DNA from: Haematococcus lacustris
Taxonomy: Eukaryota > Chlorophyta > Chlorophyceae > Chlamydomonadales > Haematococcaceae
NCBI GenBank assembly: GCA_030144725.1
Contig: JASKMD010000006.1
Location: forward strand, 12,337,630 to 12,401,629
Direction of reading: 5' to 3'
DNA: 64,000 nt
In this document: in pieces, positions 1-9,957 of the stretch
How positions within the stretch are numbered: position 1 is the first letter of the stretch
How the letters are laid out: each line of letters starts with the position of its first letter
Program-made: the position numbers and the translations under genes
The notes under the pieces: generated by a model
Databases searched by the model: none
Told to the model about the DNA's origin: nothing
What the model saw: only the letters and a program-made list of their open reading frames with translations

Positions 1-336
1 AGCACACCCCCGCCAGCAAAGCGCAGCAAGCACACCAAGGCTGAGCAGGCAGCTGAGCCCACCCAGCCCACCAAGGGCAAAGGCAAGGGTAAGGCTGCCA
101 AAGCCAAGCCAGCCCCACAGCCAGGCAGGTGGCTTGGCAGGGACTGCAATGCAGTGCTGAACATGCAGCGCATTGGGGAGAGCAGGTGGTGCCCACTGGA
201 GCTGTGCTGATGGCCGGACCAGCTGAAGCTGCCAGCCAAGGGCAAAGTATCTTGCCAAGAGTACTCAGGCCTGGGCTACAAGCGGCTGCAAGACCGGCCA
301 CCCAAGACCCTGCAACAGGAGCCTGTGCCACATTAG
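1..336 (+). pseudogene. Decayed C-terminal fragment of a TnpB/Fanzor-like (RuvC-fold) protein
   Basis: Frame 1 reads from the window edge to TAG at 334-336, broken by an in-frame TGA at 208-210. It starts with a Lys/Ala/Pro-rich linker (KGKGKGKAAKAKPAPQPG), then RDCNAVLNMQRIGESRW. That block resembles the last RuvC motif of TnpB/Fanzor nucleases (family form roughly DRDxNAAxN, whose second Asp is catalytic). Here the first Asp is Gly but the RD pair remains. The block is followed by LELC and then, after the stop, GLGYKRLQDRPPK. The same architecture, better preserved, recurs at 6310-6948, so this is one of at least two copies of a dispersed element. The 5' part lies outside the window. Assignment to TnpB/Fanzor rests on one motif and on my memory of similar algal proteins. 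The stop codon and the repeat relationship are seen directly. Confidence 0.45.
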
Positions 337-1683
337 TGTATGCCCCCTTGCTTAAACTGTCATCAGCTTATAATTAGTGCATGCAGGTCATGCCAACTCT
401 AGACTACAGCCATGTCAGGGGTCAGGCAATGGTGTAGGTGGTAGGCGCCCGTGCCATGTGCCATGTGCATGGGAAATCAACACCCCACAGCCCCATAACA
501 CCAGTCTGAGTGTTCCCTAGTGTTCCCTAGTGGTCCCTAGTGGTCCGACTTGAATGGAGGCCCTAGTGAGGGATGAGGAGGCCGTCAGTGATTCCCTGGA
601 GGTGATGGGGAGGCAGTGTGAGCCTAGGTGGTCCTACGGTCTTGAGTCACAGCCCTCGCAGCATACGCACAGTACAGCTCTAGCGGAGACAAGACGTCAC
701 TGCTTCAGCTTCAGACCTGGGCGTCACTTCGTGTCTCACAAGGTAACCTAAGCATGGTGGTCATCAGTTAGTAAGCACTTGCAGGCCTTTCCTACGACCC
801 AGAGCTCCATGGCAGCACATCTACCGTATCAAGCATGGAACATGGTGTTGCCTGTAGGTAATCTCACTCGATAGTGTCCTCAACCGCACCCTTGATGACC
901 ACAAACCCCACCCTGGTGGCACGTTCCCTCCAAACAACTGGAGACCACTGTGCACCTCATCAAAACCGACCCTGCACATTTCATGCTATGAGTGGGCCAT
1001 AAAGGGCGACAGGTGAGGGCCAGCAGGGCAGGGGTGCGTAGCCATCATCACACGCAAGGCTAGCTGACATCCCTGCTGCCTGCCACCCTGCAGCTTCTTC
1101 CTGTGCTTCCACTCCCCCCAGGCAGCCATCACCTTCGCTACCCAGCTGTAGTTGAGCCAAGTGCAAGGCAGTGAGGCAGGAGTGCCCAGCATGCCAAAGG
1201 AAAGGCAGCATGTCTAGCCCCTTCACGAGCTGCCTGATCAGGCATGCTTGCATCTGCCTGGTCAGCTGGAAGGATTGGACACTGACGCGGATGTTATGTA
1301 ATGAGCCTACACAACGCGCAGTACATGGTGTTTATAGGCTGTATTGCGCCGTGTAGATGACAGCGTGAGCGAACCATGATTATAATCTGCGTGCAGCGGG
1401 CATGAATGGCTTTCGCCTAAACTTTCGCCTAAACTCCCCCGCAGGGAGCTCCCCAGACTAGCACTATACAAGACAAGAAGGAGGCAAGAGAAGAATAAAG
1501 CCAGCAATAAAGCCAGCATGGGGTCAGGACAATGCGAATGCAGAATAAAGCCAGCAGAGCATGGGGTCAGGACAATGCCAAGCACATGGACACGGAGCAC
1601 ATGGTCGAAGGAACGGTTTGAACCAGTTCAATTGCTGTGCAGCTACTCTCCACTGGCAAAACGTTGCTGACACGGCACCAGTG
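337..1683. other. Non-coding stretch with a dispersed repeat tail
   Basis: I see no supported gene here; ORFs are short and mutually overlapping. At 483-575 lies a run of CCCTAGTGTT/CCCTAGTGGT units followed by GAATGGAGGCCCTAGTGAGG. Almost the same block recurs at 7266-7346 downstream of the second TnpB/Fanzor-like fragment, so it is probably the tail of the same repeat family. A small direct repeat (AGAATAAAGCCAGCA with ATGGGGTCAGGACAATGC) occurs around 1492-1577, just before the cytidylyltransferase gene. Confidence 0.6.
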
Positions 1684-4600
1684 ATGCATAGCCAGCTGAT
1701 GTCGCTTGATCAATCGCGTCTCTTTTGGGCTACCGTGGGCGCGGTCACAGGCACAGTTGTGGCAACAGCGGTCTACTATGCTAGCAAGAACACGTATGAG
1801 CAGTATATCCCGCTGCAGGTGTGCCAGATATCTTCGCTCCTGCCTCGTTGGGTCGCTCTTACCATGTGCATTTTGTTCGCCCGCAGTATCAATATCGACC
1901 GGGCACAATCAGCGGCTGGCTGGCACGGATGTTGGCCAAGTACTCTTCTCGACGGCGAAGTCAGTGTTATGACCGCTCTTCTGTGTTCAAAGCAAGTTTA
2001 TCTCAAGGTTCACATGGGGCTTTTGCGCGCAGACCAGCGTCCTGTGCGAGTGTATCTGGATGGCTGCTTTGATATGATGCATTATGGGCACGCCAATGCT
2101 CTGCGTCAGGTGGGGACTTGCTCCTACCCCTAGCCTTTAAGCCAGCAGCCCTGCCCTACACGTGTCACACTTGGCTCTGCACCGTGACAGGCTAAAACAG
2201 CTGGAGACCAGTTGGTGGTGGGTCTCATCCCTGACAGCGAGATCTTGCGGTGCAAGGGACCTCCTGTGCAGACAGAGGATGAGCGGCTGGTGCTGGTGGA
2301 TGCTGTGAAATGGGTGGATGAGGTCATCACAGGTCAGTACATACAGCGAGCTCAGTTACTGTATGCAAATGGCTGGACAGTCACAGACAATATTGGCTGC
2401 TTAGGGTGCCTGCCTTGGGTGAGGTGGGTAGGGTGGGTAGAGGGGTGGGAGGGGAGGGGTTGTACTGGGTTACATGGAGGGCTCAGATGCCTCATGCATG
2501 GACGATGTAGCTGCATCCTTGTGCTTGCATGATGTGCAGGAGTGCCCTATGACTTGTCGCCAGAGTTTCTCCATGAGCTTTTCACCAAGCATCGCATTGA
2601 CTACATTGTGCATGGGGACGACCCCTGCTTGCTGCCGGACGGCACAGACGCATATGCCCATGCCAAAGCACTGGGGCGGTTCAGGATGGTGCGCATGCCT
2701 GGGAAGCCCGCAAGGGGAGCTTGTGATGCTGTAGCCACCCTCCCATGGCCTCCTGTGTGCGCCCAGGGTGATGGAATTAGTAGGTGCACAGGGACTAATG
2801 GGGAGCATGAGGCAGCTAATGCTTAGTGACATGAAATGCAGCCTTTGAGAGGTTGTGGTCACACCTGTATACACAGTGGTGTACCAGCCAGGTCTGTAGC
2901 TGCTTCACCTTGGTTTTGCTGTGCTGCACTTAGAAGCCTGCACCATACCCCAGCTCCAGCCATGTCCACTTGGTTGCGCATTGCACTGTGCCACACAGCA
3001 GCCTGCCACAGTCCTGCCGCAGCCTGAAGCAGTCCTGCCGCAGCCTGCCGCAGCCTGCCGCAGCCTGCCGCAGTCCTGCCTGGCCATTGCCACAGATCAA
3101 ACGCACTGAGGGTGTGAGCACCACCGACATTGTGGGGCGCATGCTGACCTGCACCCGGGTCAACCCAACCATGTTGCACCCAGACCAGGTGAGCTGCCTG
3201 GCTGGTGAAGCTGTGGCGCAGGTCAGGCAACTAGGACAGTCAGGCACAGGAGGTGGACCGGGTGGGCAGGCTGAAACAGACAGGTTTCAGGCAGGCAGGC
3301 TGGTACAGAGGCTGAGACAGGCATAACACGCTGCTTGGCAAGCTCTGTTGAGTGTGGTTGGGTGGGTGGGTTGGCAGGTGGGTAGGTGGGTGCAAGACAT
3401 TCAACTCCCAGCTGTCTCCCAGCACACATCCTCACCCTTCACTAGGAGCCTGCTTGCCTGTCTGCCCTCAGCCTCACCCGTTGGCTCGGGACTTCAGCAT
3501 GGGGCGTGAGTCCGGTGAGCCCAGCAGCAGCAGCGGCGGCAACGGGCCCACCACAAGCTCCAGCAGCACTGCAGCCGGTGGGGACACCTCCCGGCGTGAT
3601 GACGCACGCACCACGCTGTCCAAGTTCCTGCCCACCTCTCGCCGTCTTGTCCAGTTCTCCAATGGCAGGATTGCTCCTGAAGGCGCTCGCATCGTGTACA
3701 TTGATGGCGCGTTTGATGTGTTCCACCCAGGGCATGTGAAGATATTGAAGGTGAAGGGGGCCTTATGGGTGCAGGCCTTATGAGGCTGCAATAAGTATTG
3801 TGAGAGGAATATGAGGGCAGGAATGGATGTCCAGCCCAGACCAGGCCAGACAACAGTGCTGGCTGCCTATCATAATTGTGAGCATGGCTGCCATGGGCAC
3901 CACAACCAGCAACCAGCGCTGCTTCCGCCCACAGGCTGCCAAGGCACAAGGGGAGTTCCTGCTGGTTGGCCTCCACACCGACGAGGACGTGCAGGAGCGG
4001 CGCGGGCCCCACCTGCCCATCATGAACCTGCATGAGCGCTCCCTCAGCGTGCTTGCATGCAAGTTTGTGGACGAGGTCATCATGGGCAGTCCGACTGTGA
4101 TCACGGATGACCTCATCAAGACCTTCAACATCCACCTGGTGGTCAGGGGGACAGTCAGTGAGACAGGGCACCATGAGGGGCTGGCAACAGAGCCCTGCAG
4201 CAGTGGCACCACCTCTCCCACTCAAGGCCAGCCCAGTGGAGGGCTGGCAAGCGAACATGTGAGAACTGGGCTGCTGCAGCCGGTGGTGTGGGTTGAGTTG
4301 TAACAGCATGATGGGCGGGGTGGAGGCTGAGGATTGTGGGTGGTGGTTGGCTGGTCATCCCTTCCTGAGTCATTCAGGCTGCTCCTGCTGCTGTGCTTCC
4401 TGGCATGGTGTGTAGAGCAAGTGCCCCTGCACCAGCAGGCAAGCTCCTCGTATGCTTTGTACACCTTGCCGCTGGCGCTGTCCCGCAGGCTACTGCCGCT
4501 CTTGCTGCTTGTTGCAACAGCACAACAGTACACCTCCTGCTGCTGATGCTGCTGTCACTCTCCCTGACCCTGCTGCTCCTCACTGCTGCTGTCACTGCTG

Positions 4601-5315
4601 GCATGGATGCAGGATCGTTACGCAGCGGCCCAGAGCTCAGGCATCTTCAGGCGGCTGGTGTCTCCAGACCAACACACAGCCAGGGACATCATTCAGCGCA
4701 TCGTGGCCAAGCGCCAACAGTTCGAGGCTCGAAATGCAAAAAAGGCAAGGAGTTCGCGCCCGCCTGCCCCTCACTGTTTCGTGAGCAGGAACCACAAACA
4801 CCGCCTGCCAGCCCTGGGCGTACTTCAGCTTCTTTTCAGAGTCCAGAGCAGCTGCTGGGCACCTGCATCGAAGTCTTACCACTTGCCTTATGCAACATGC
4901 TCTCCCTCAGCTTGCAGACAGTTCACATAGCCAACACCCTAGCCCTGCAGCCCTGCTGCCCTGCCCAAACACCATCACCAAGCTGCATTGGCACCGCGCT
5001 AATACCTGGCTAACACATAAGACGCACCCTCACAGTCCCTTGGCTAAATCACCTACCCTTGGCTGTGGTTGGGGTCCATGTGTGGGTGGGTAGCACCGAG
5101 CCAGTTTCACTGAGTTACAGAGCCTGCCCTTGCCAGCTGGGGCGCAGGCATATGTGAGAAGTACCTGCCCCTGCCTGCAAGCTTCCCTTGCTGCTGCACT
5201 GCCCTGCCCTGGCTCGACTGGGTCCCTGAGCTTGCCCCTGCCCCTGCTGGTTGCGCAGGTGAAGACTGAGGCGGCTTACTACTCTGACAAGAAGGAGTAT
5301 GTGGCTGAGCTGTGA
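1684..5315 (+). CDS. PECT1/ECT: Ethanolamine-phosphate cytidylyltransferase (ten exons)
   Basis: The enzyme converts CTP and phosphoethanolamine to CDP-ethanolamine, the rate-setting step of the Kennedy route to phosphatidylethanolamine. Phase-consistent exons: 1684-1818, 1887-1959, 2033-2109, 2191-2332, 2540-2688, 3096-3188, 3472-3750, 3935-4258, 4613-4744, 5259-5315, giving about 486 residues (plant enzymes are about 420). Both tandem cytidylyltransferase domains are present: exon 3 has the first HxGH (DGCFDMMHYGHANALRQ), exon 6 the RTEGVSTTDIVGRML signature, and exon 7 the second-domain HPGH (DGAFDVFHPGHVKILK). The N terminus (ATG 1684, or 1699 in frame) carries a hydrophobic segment, LFWATVGAVTGTVVATAVYY. 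This fits the membrane-anchored plant enzyme on the mitochondrial outer membrane (known for Arabidopsis). Ser/Thr-rich insertions separate the domains. Exon 9 is drawn with a GC donor at 4745; an in-frame GT donor at 4781 would add 12 residues. The exon 8 end is the least certain junction. Confidence 0.93.
2998..3085 (+). repeat. Short minisatellite in intron 5 of the cytidylyltransferase gene
   Basis: Units GCCTGCCGCA and GTCCTGCCGCA alternate about eight times immediately upstream of the exon 6 acceptor at 3095. The array is pyrimidine-rich and ends within the likely polypyrimidine tract. Confidence 0.8.
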
Positions 5316-5928
5316 TTTTGCCACTACGTCCCTGTGCAGCAACGCCTGGCTGCTTTGCAAGCCTGGGCGGCCAGCCAGCCAGCCAGCCAGTTGCTGCCTG
5401 CTGCTTGATGTCCATGCCAGCATCTTTTGCACACACATCTGCATGCGATGCTGGTTGCTCAGGATACAATCCACCAGGTTTTGTGTGCCTTGCTTGCGAG
5501 TGCAAGCTGTCCACTGTCACAAAGCTGATGATGGCGAGTGGATGTGTAAATGGGATGGATGTAGCATTCTGGTAGGATCGAGCTGTCCAAGCTGTTGCTG
5601 CTGTCCAAGCAGTGGCCTCCTCTCAAGAGACATGTCACCATCACCGCTCATCCTTGCTCGCTGTCCAAGCAGTGGCACCAGCAGCCCGCAGCGCAGTAGT
5701 GTGCAGGAGCTCTGTCAGCTTGCAGTGCCCCAAGCCAAGCTGTTCAATCGCCTCTTTAGAAGTCAGTCAGTGGTGCAGGGGTTAGAGTAATGTAATGAAC
5801 TCACTGTAATGGACCTGTAAGACTGTTACGCGACTGTTAATGCAAAATGCTTCAAAATGCGACAAATGCAAACAAACAAAACTAACAATTCCTAGTGTTT
5901 GTGATGGTTTCACGTTGCTGTTTTCTAT
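5316..5928 (+). terminator. Probable 3' UTR of the cytidylyltransferase gene with clustered TGTAA signals
   Basis: TGTAA, the usual polyadenylation signal of chlorophyte algae, occurs three times close together at 5791-5795, 5805-5809 and 5816-5820, about 480-500 bases after the stop codon. An isolated TGTAA also lies near 5544. A UTR of about 500 bases is normal for these algae. No other gene is seen up to 5928. Confidence 0.55.
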
Positions 5929-6121
5929 GGCTAAGAAAAAAAGACGAACCGTGCCTAGACTAGTGCCGGAGGACCTAGGCAGTGACATTGAGGACCGCGA
6001 CGAGGCACTACAGCCGGACCTCACCGAGGCGCAGCGAAATAGAAAGGTTTCCGGAGAGGCCCGCGCTGCCCGCGATAGGGACCATGGCAGGAAACCTACC
6101 ATGGCAGGAAGTGTAAGCTAG
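5929..6121 (+). pseudogene. N-terminal fragment, basic and acidic protein, probable transposon gene head
   Basis: An ATG at 5929 opens MAKKKRRTVPRLVPEDLGSD, a nuclear-localisation-like KKKRR followed by an acidic Asp/Glu stretch, and the frame closes by TAG at 6119. From 6121 another frame reads AHLIDHLPQELWDAFLPPH before a TAG near 6202. This suggests one coding region broken by an indel or an unrecognised intron. It sits just upstream of the TnpB/Fanzor-like C-terminal fragment on the same strand. My inference is that both belong to one internally deleted element. I do not recognise the N-terminal domain itself. Confidence 0.35.
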
Positions 6122-6309
6122 CCCACCTCATCGACCACTTGCCGCAAGAACTTTGGGATGCCTTCCTTCCGCCCCACTCCGGTTGCCGGCACTCTGGTTA
6201 GATGCCAACCTGATGCACACCCCAACACGGCCACTCCGCTTGGATAATGTAACTAAACACCCGAGATGCCCCCTGCAAAGTATGTGCGGGGCCTGTCGTG
6301 GTGCCATCA

Positions 6310-6948
6310 GGTGCCGCCCAACCCTCCACCCCCTGCCCCAGCCCAGGCCCCACCTCCCCCTGCCCCTGCCCAGGACCCCCCCCCACCCCCTGCCCAGGAC
6401 CCCCCCCACACCCCCTGCCCAGGACCCCCCCCCCACCCCCTGCCCAGGACCCCTTCCCCCCCCCAGCCCAGGCCCCACCTCCCCCTCCCCCAGCCCAGGC
6501 CCAGCCCCTCCCTGCAGCACCTGGCCCAGCCCCACCACCCCAGGCCCCCCCAGGGGGCAGGTGGCTGGACCGGGACACCAACGGGTGCCTGAACTTGCAG
6601 CGCATTGGGGAGAGCAGGCAGCGCCCCATAGAGCTGTGCCGATGGGATGACCTTGAGGCACTGCCCCCCATTGGCGAGGAGTACCAGCAGGGCTACAAGC
6701 GGGTCAATGACCGGCTGCCCAAAGGCAGGCAGTGGTTGCACCGGGCTGCAGAGTACCGGCGGGGCATTGATGGTCGGCCCGCAACAATGCATAAGGCCCT
6801 AGTAGTTTCACACAGGCTGTCAGCCTTTACAAAGCATAATGCTGTTAGTTTTGAAGAGGAGCCCAGTGGTCTGTCCCGGGAAAGTGCCACCAGAGTGGGG
6901 TTTGCAGTCATCAAGGGTGCGACCGAGGATGCTACAACATGCTTGTAA
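6310..6948 (+). pseudogene. TnpB/Fanzor-like C-terminal region with a proline-rich linker
   Basis: The frame ending at 6948 starts with about 80 residues of PPPAQ/PPPPA low complexity (6310-6560). It continues as GRWLDRDTNGCLNLQRIGES, then IELCRWDDLEALPPIGEEYQ and RGIDGRPATMHKAL. DRDTNGCLN corresponds to the last RuvC motif of TnpB/Fanzor proteins. The upstream catalytic motifs and the zinc finger are missing, so it is truncated. Near 6780 another frame reads RNNA then stop; I suspect this was the original end and that a 1-base deletion extended the ORF. The extension ends VGFAVIKGATEDATTCL and lies in the repeat also found at 57298-57462. Not expected to be functional. Confidence 0.45.
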
Positions 6949-7008
6949 TAGCTGAGTGAGATTACCCACAGCCCAACATGTTGTTCCGTGTTGAATAAGT
7001 TTTGTTGA
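6842..7008 (+). repeat. Dispersed repeat copy (pairs with 57298-57462)
   Basis: From GTTAGTTTTGA(A/T)GAGG through the block ending GTGTTGAATAAGTTTTGTT, this stretch aligns with 57298-57462 at roughly 75-80% by eye, in the same orientation. It includes the shared core GTCATCAAGGGTGC(G/A)ACCGAGGATGC and a TAGCTGAGTGAG(A/C)TTACCCACAG segment. Confidence 0.7.
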
Positions 7009-7265
7009 GCTGGGAGCTGCAATTCCCTGTGGTTGATGGCAGGCTGGCCACTACACGCTGCACACAGTGTGGGCTCTGGGAGCAGCACAGAAAGACAGGC
7101 AGTCCAGGCAGCAATACCCAGGCATTGAGCACGACCGAAGAGCCTGACAACCCTTTGGTGGTGGTGGGGTCACTTCCTTATGTTTTGCTGGTGCTGACTA
7201 CAAGGGCATCACCGGCAGATGTTGCACACTTGGGTATACTCCACACAGCCCATTGACACCATTTG

Positions 7266-7579
7266 CGTCGGGCCACTAGTGGTCCCTAGTATTCCCGTTA
7301 GTGGCCACTACTGCTCCGGCTCTGAATGGAGGCCCTAGTGAGGAACAAGGGGGCTGGTAGTTTGTTGCTCGACCTTGCCACTGTCGGGCAAATGCAGCTG
7401 GCCATCCCCGCCATTGGACGGCGGGTTCTTACACGTTCATAATCTCCTCTGACACTCTTGCAGCGGTTGCCTAGGCTCCTTGTCTCACCAGCGATGTATA
7501 GCTCGAGTCTCACGGGTTCTTATAACTCATTGGGACCGGGATGATTCTGGAATGGTTCCATATCTGTAGCTAAGATGAC
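7266..7579. other. Intergenic; CCCTAGT repeat tail and hAT target site
   Basis: 7266-7346 repeats the CCCTAGT-rich tail seen at 483-575, including GAATGGAGGCCCTAGTGAGG. No gene is seen. AAGATGAC at 7572-7579 is the left target-site duplication of the next element. Confidence 0.6.
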
Positions 7580-7752
7580 TAAGGAGCGTCCGGGGCTGTA
7601 TCATACAATGTATCATGATAATATCATTATATTTCATTATAAGCCCTGTTTCTGCAGCGCAAGACGCCTGCGGGGACCCTTTGTCCCTCGCGCACTGGTC
7701 GTAACCGTGCGCGCTGAGGTTCGGGTGGCAGTTAGGCGGCAGTTGGCGGGCA

Positions 7753-8251
7753 GTGCTGGGTTCTGGGCAGGGTTCTGAGCAGACGTTTAACCGTGTAATG
7801 CTGCCATCAAGCGAGGTGCTCCGCAGACTGCAAAACAGCAAGCACGCATTTGCTGTTCCAGTGCAAACAGCCAACAGTGCAAGGCCATGTAGATGCTGTG
7901 TGCAAGCGCTGCCCGAAAATTCTCAGCGTGGGCAACATGAGCCAAACGGTGGGCCAACACAAGTGCAAAGGTGGCACCGCTGGCATCTACAAGCGCAATG
8001 TATAGCCGACATATGGGCCAATCCCACTTGAGGAGCGAGGTCCAGCCCAGCCTCGAGAAGTGCAACGCGCCTTACGCCGCTTAGACCTTGTTTTTGGCCA
8101 GGTCGCGTTTGCTTTCGTCCACCTGTCCACCTCCAGTCCATCTTTCAACTTTTGCTTTAGGAGAAGCACCGAGCATCGCATCGAGGTGTTAGTTAGTGTA
8201 TGCTCCTCCCTTCCCTCCCTCCCACCACACCACCACCTCCCAAGCCATTGA
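7753..8251 (+). pseudogene. Decayed reading frame inside the hAT-like element
   Basis: The start (EQTFNRVMLPSSEVLRRLQN) matches the short protein of the neighbouring copy (QMFNRVMLPSSDLLLRATA, from 9756). The frame is then broken. From 7856 another frame reads FQCKQPTVQG...CKRCPK with scattered Cys/His, to a TAG near 8000. The same frame resumes as LRRLDLVFGQVAFAFVHLST to 8251. The second part vaguely recalls the region after the BED zinc finger in hAT transposases, but I cannot confirm this. The frame breaks are seen directly. Confidence 0.35.
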
Positions 8252-8320
8252 CCCATCTTCCTTTCTGTGCCACCGGCAGAGCATGTGTTGTGCATGTTGA
8301 CGAAGCAACCTCTTGATAAC

Positions 8321-8722
8321 CTAGAGGCTGCAGCAGCAGGCCAGCAGGCTGCAGCTGCAGGCCAGCAGCACCTGGAGGCTGCAGCTGCAGGCCAGCAGCA
8401 CCTGGAGGCTGCAGCTGCAGGCCAGCACCACCTGGAGGCTGCAGCTGCAGGCCAGCACCACCTAGAGGCTGCAGCAGCAGGCCAGCAGCACCAGCAGGCT
8501 GGAGCTGCAGGCCAGCAGCACCTGGAGGCTGCAGCTGCAGGCCAACAGCACCAGCAGGCTGGAGCTGCAGGCCAGCAGCACCTGGAGGCTGCAGCTGCAG
8601 GCCAGCAGCACCTGCAGGCTGGAGCTGCAGGCCAGCAGCACCTGGAGGCTGCAGCTGCAGGCCAGCAGCACCAGCAGGCTGGAGCTGCAGGCCAGCAGCA
8701 CCTGGAGGCTGCAGCTGCAGCC
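8321..8722 (+). repeat. 30-bp minisatellite, about 13 copies
   Basis: The unit contains GGAGGCTGCAGCTGCAGG then CCAGCAGCACCT. On the + strand it codes for the decapeptide LEAAAAGQQH. Because 30 is a multiple of 3 all frames stay open, which explains several spurious ORFs. It lies wholly inside the hAT-like element. Confidence 0.95.
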
Positions 8723-8919
8723 CAGGGAGCATGCCAGCAACACTTGCAGATTGGTACCCCCACTAAACCACCCAGTGTAGGAGGGCTTATTGATCGTGGT
8801 AGAGGAGCTACGCGTCAAGGCCAACATCCCCACATGAGGGTCTCCAGGGCCACCCCTGCTGCTGGCAGAGGGCTTGTAGTAGGGTGTGACAGCAGCAGGA
8901 TGGCTTGCTGCCGCTATCA

Positions 8920-9130
8920 TGTCATGTGTGGGTGTGAGCAGCAGGCTGGCCATGTGTGGCACCGGGCCTAGCAGTCGCCCAGGACTCTTAGTGTGCCATG
9001 TGTGGGTGTGAGCAGCAGGATGGCCATGCGTGGCACTGAGCCTAGCAGCCGCTCTGGACTCTTAGCATGCCGTGTGTGGGTGTGAGCAGCAGGCTGGCCG
9101 TGTACGGCACTGAGCCTAGCACCGCCCAAG
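8920..9130 (+). repeat. About 73-bp tandem repeat, three copies
   Basis: Copies start near 8921, 8995 and 9068 and share TGTGTGGGTGTGAGCAGCAG followed by GGCTGGCC and (A/G)GCCTAGCA. Divergence is about 10-15% by eye. Confidence 0.85.
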
Positions 9131-9515
9131 ACGTGTGTATGTGGATATTGTAATGTCTCAGGCTGCAGCGCCTTGTCACTCCCATTGGGAGCGAATGCAG
9201 CCCGTTCATGAGCCCTACTCGTGAGTTGCGACCTGTTGCCACGAGCGAGTTGCATCCTGCGAAAACCACGAGATTCTGCGGTTACCAAGAGTCGAACTAG
9301 GGTCGCCAAGATGATTTGGGATGTATCATAAGTGTATCATGATAATCATGATATGCCTAATAGTCCATATACGTGTATCATGAGATATCATGATACATGC
9401 CGCTCCCTAAAGATGACCCAAGGGCTTCCTCGGCTGCCTTGCCTACACTTAGCTGTTGGTGGGCGGGCCTATCTACACCAAACTTCTGAGAGGACTACAC
9501 TTAAGGAGCGACCGG

Positions 9516-9957
9516 TAAGGAGCGTCCCGGGCTGTATCATATTATATGATGTATACAATGATATATACAATTTCCTTATAAGCCCTGTTTCTGCAGCGCA
9601 ACACGCCTGCGGGGACCCTTTGTCACTCGCGCACTGGTCGTAACCGTGCGCGCTGAGGTTCGGGTGGCAGTTAGGCGGCAGTTGGCGGGCAGTTGGCGGT
9701 TCTGGGCAGTGTATCGTGCACCGGCATCATGGCTGACGCCGATGAGCCAAAGCAGATGTTTAACCGTGTTATGCTGCCATCAAGCGACCTGTTGCTACGA
9801 GCAACAGCAACAGCAATTGTATCCTGCGATAACCTTGAGATTCTGCAGTTACCAAGAGTCGAACTAGGGTCGCCAAGATGACTTGGGATATATGGTAAGT
9901 GTATCATGATAACCATATACGTGTATCATGAGATATCATGATACATGCCGCTCCCTA
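9516..9957 (+). mobile_element. Short hAT-like element (MITE), 442 bp, 8-bp target duplication
   Basis: It begins TAAGGAGCGTCCCGGGCTG and ends CGCTCCCTA. GCGACCGG is duplicated perfectly at 9508-9515 and 9958-9965. Its first ~290 bp match the left part of the 1.83 kb element and its last ~150 bp match that element's right end, so it is an internal deletion derivative of the same family. The target site itself reads TTAAGGAGCGACCGG, that is, it inserted into what looks like the terminal sequence of a third relative. Confidence 0.88.
9729..9881 (+). CDS. Small 50-residue ORF in the hAT-like MITE
   Basis: ATG 9729 to TGA 9881 encodes MADADEPKQMFNRVMLPSSD and about 30 more residues. The first part is shared, with changes, with the larger hAT-like copy at 7785-7820, so it is probably the authentic start of the family's transposase. 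The sequence after the deletion point is unrelated right-end DNA. No domain is recognisable. Confidence 0.4.
   Translation: MADADEPKQMFNRVMLPSSDLLLRATATAIVSCDNLEILQLPRVELGSPR

Larger units (their letters stand above)
7580..9409 (+). mobile_element. hAT-like DNA transposon, 1.83 kb, 8-bp target duplication
   Basis: The left end reads TAAGGAGCGTCCGGGGCTG and the right end, inverted, TAGGGAGCGGCATGTATCAT. The element is flanked by the perfect 8-bp direct repeat AAGATGAC (7572-7579 and 9410-9417). Eight-base duplications and short inverted ends are typical of hAT elements. Both ends carry TATCATGATA-type palindromes (7605-7640 and 9327-9400) that could be subterminal transposase sites. Inside are a decayed reading frame, a 30-bp minisatellite and a 73-bp tandem repeat. 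No intact transposase is present, so it is non-autonomous. The 442-bp element at 9516-9957 shares both ends and about 200 bp of the left interior. Confidence 0.85.
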
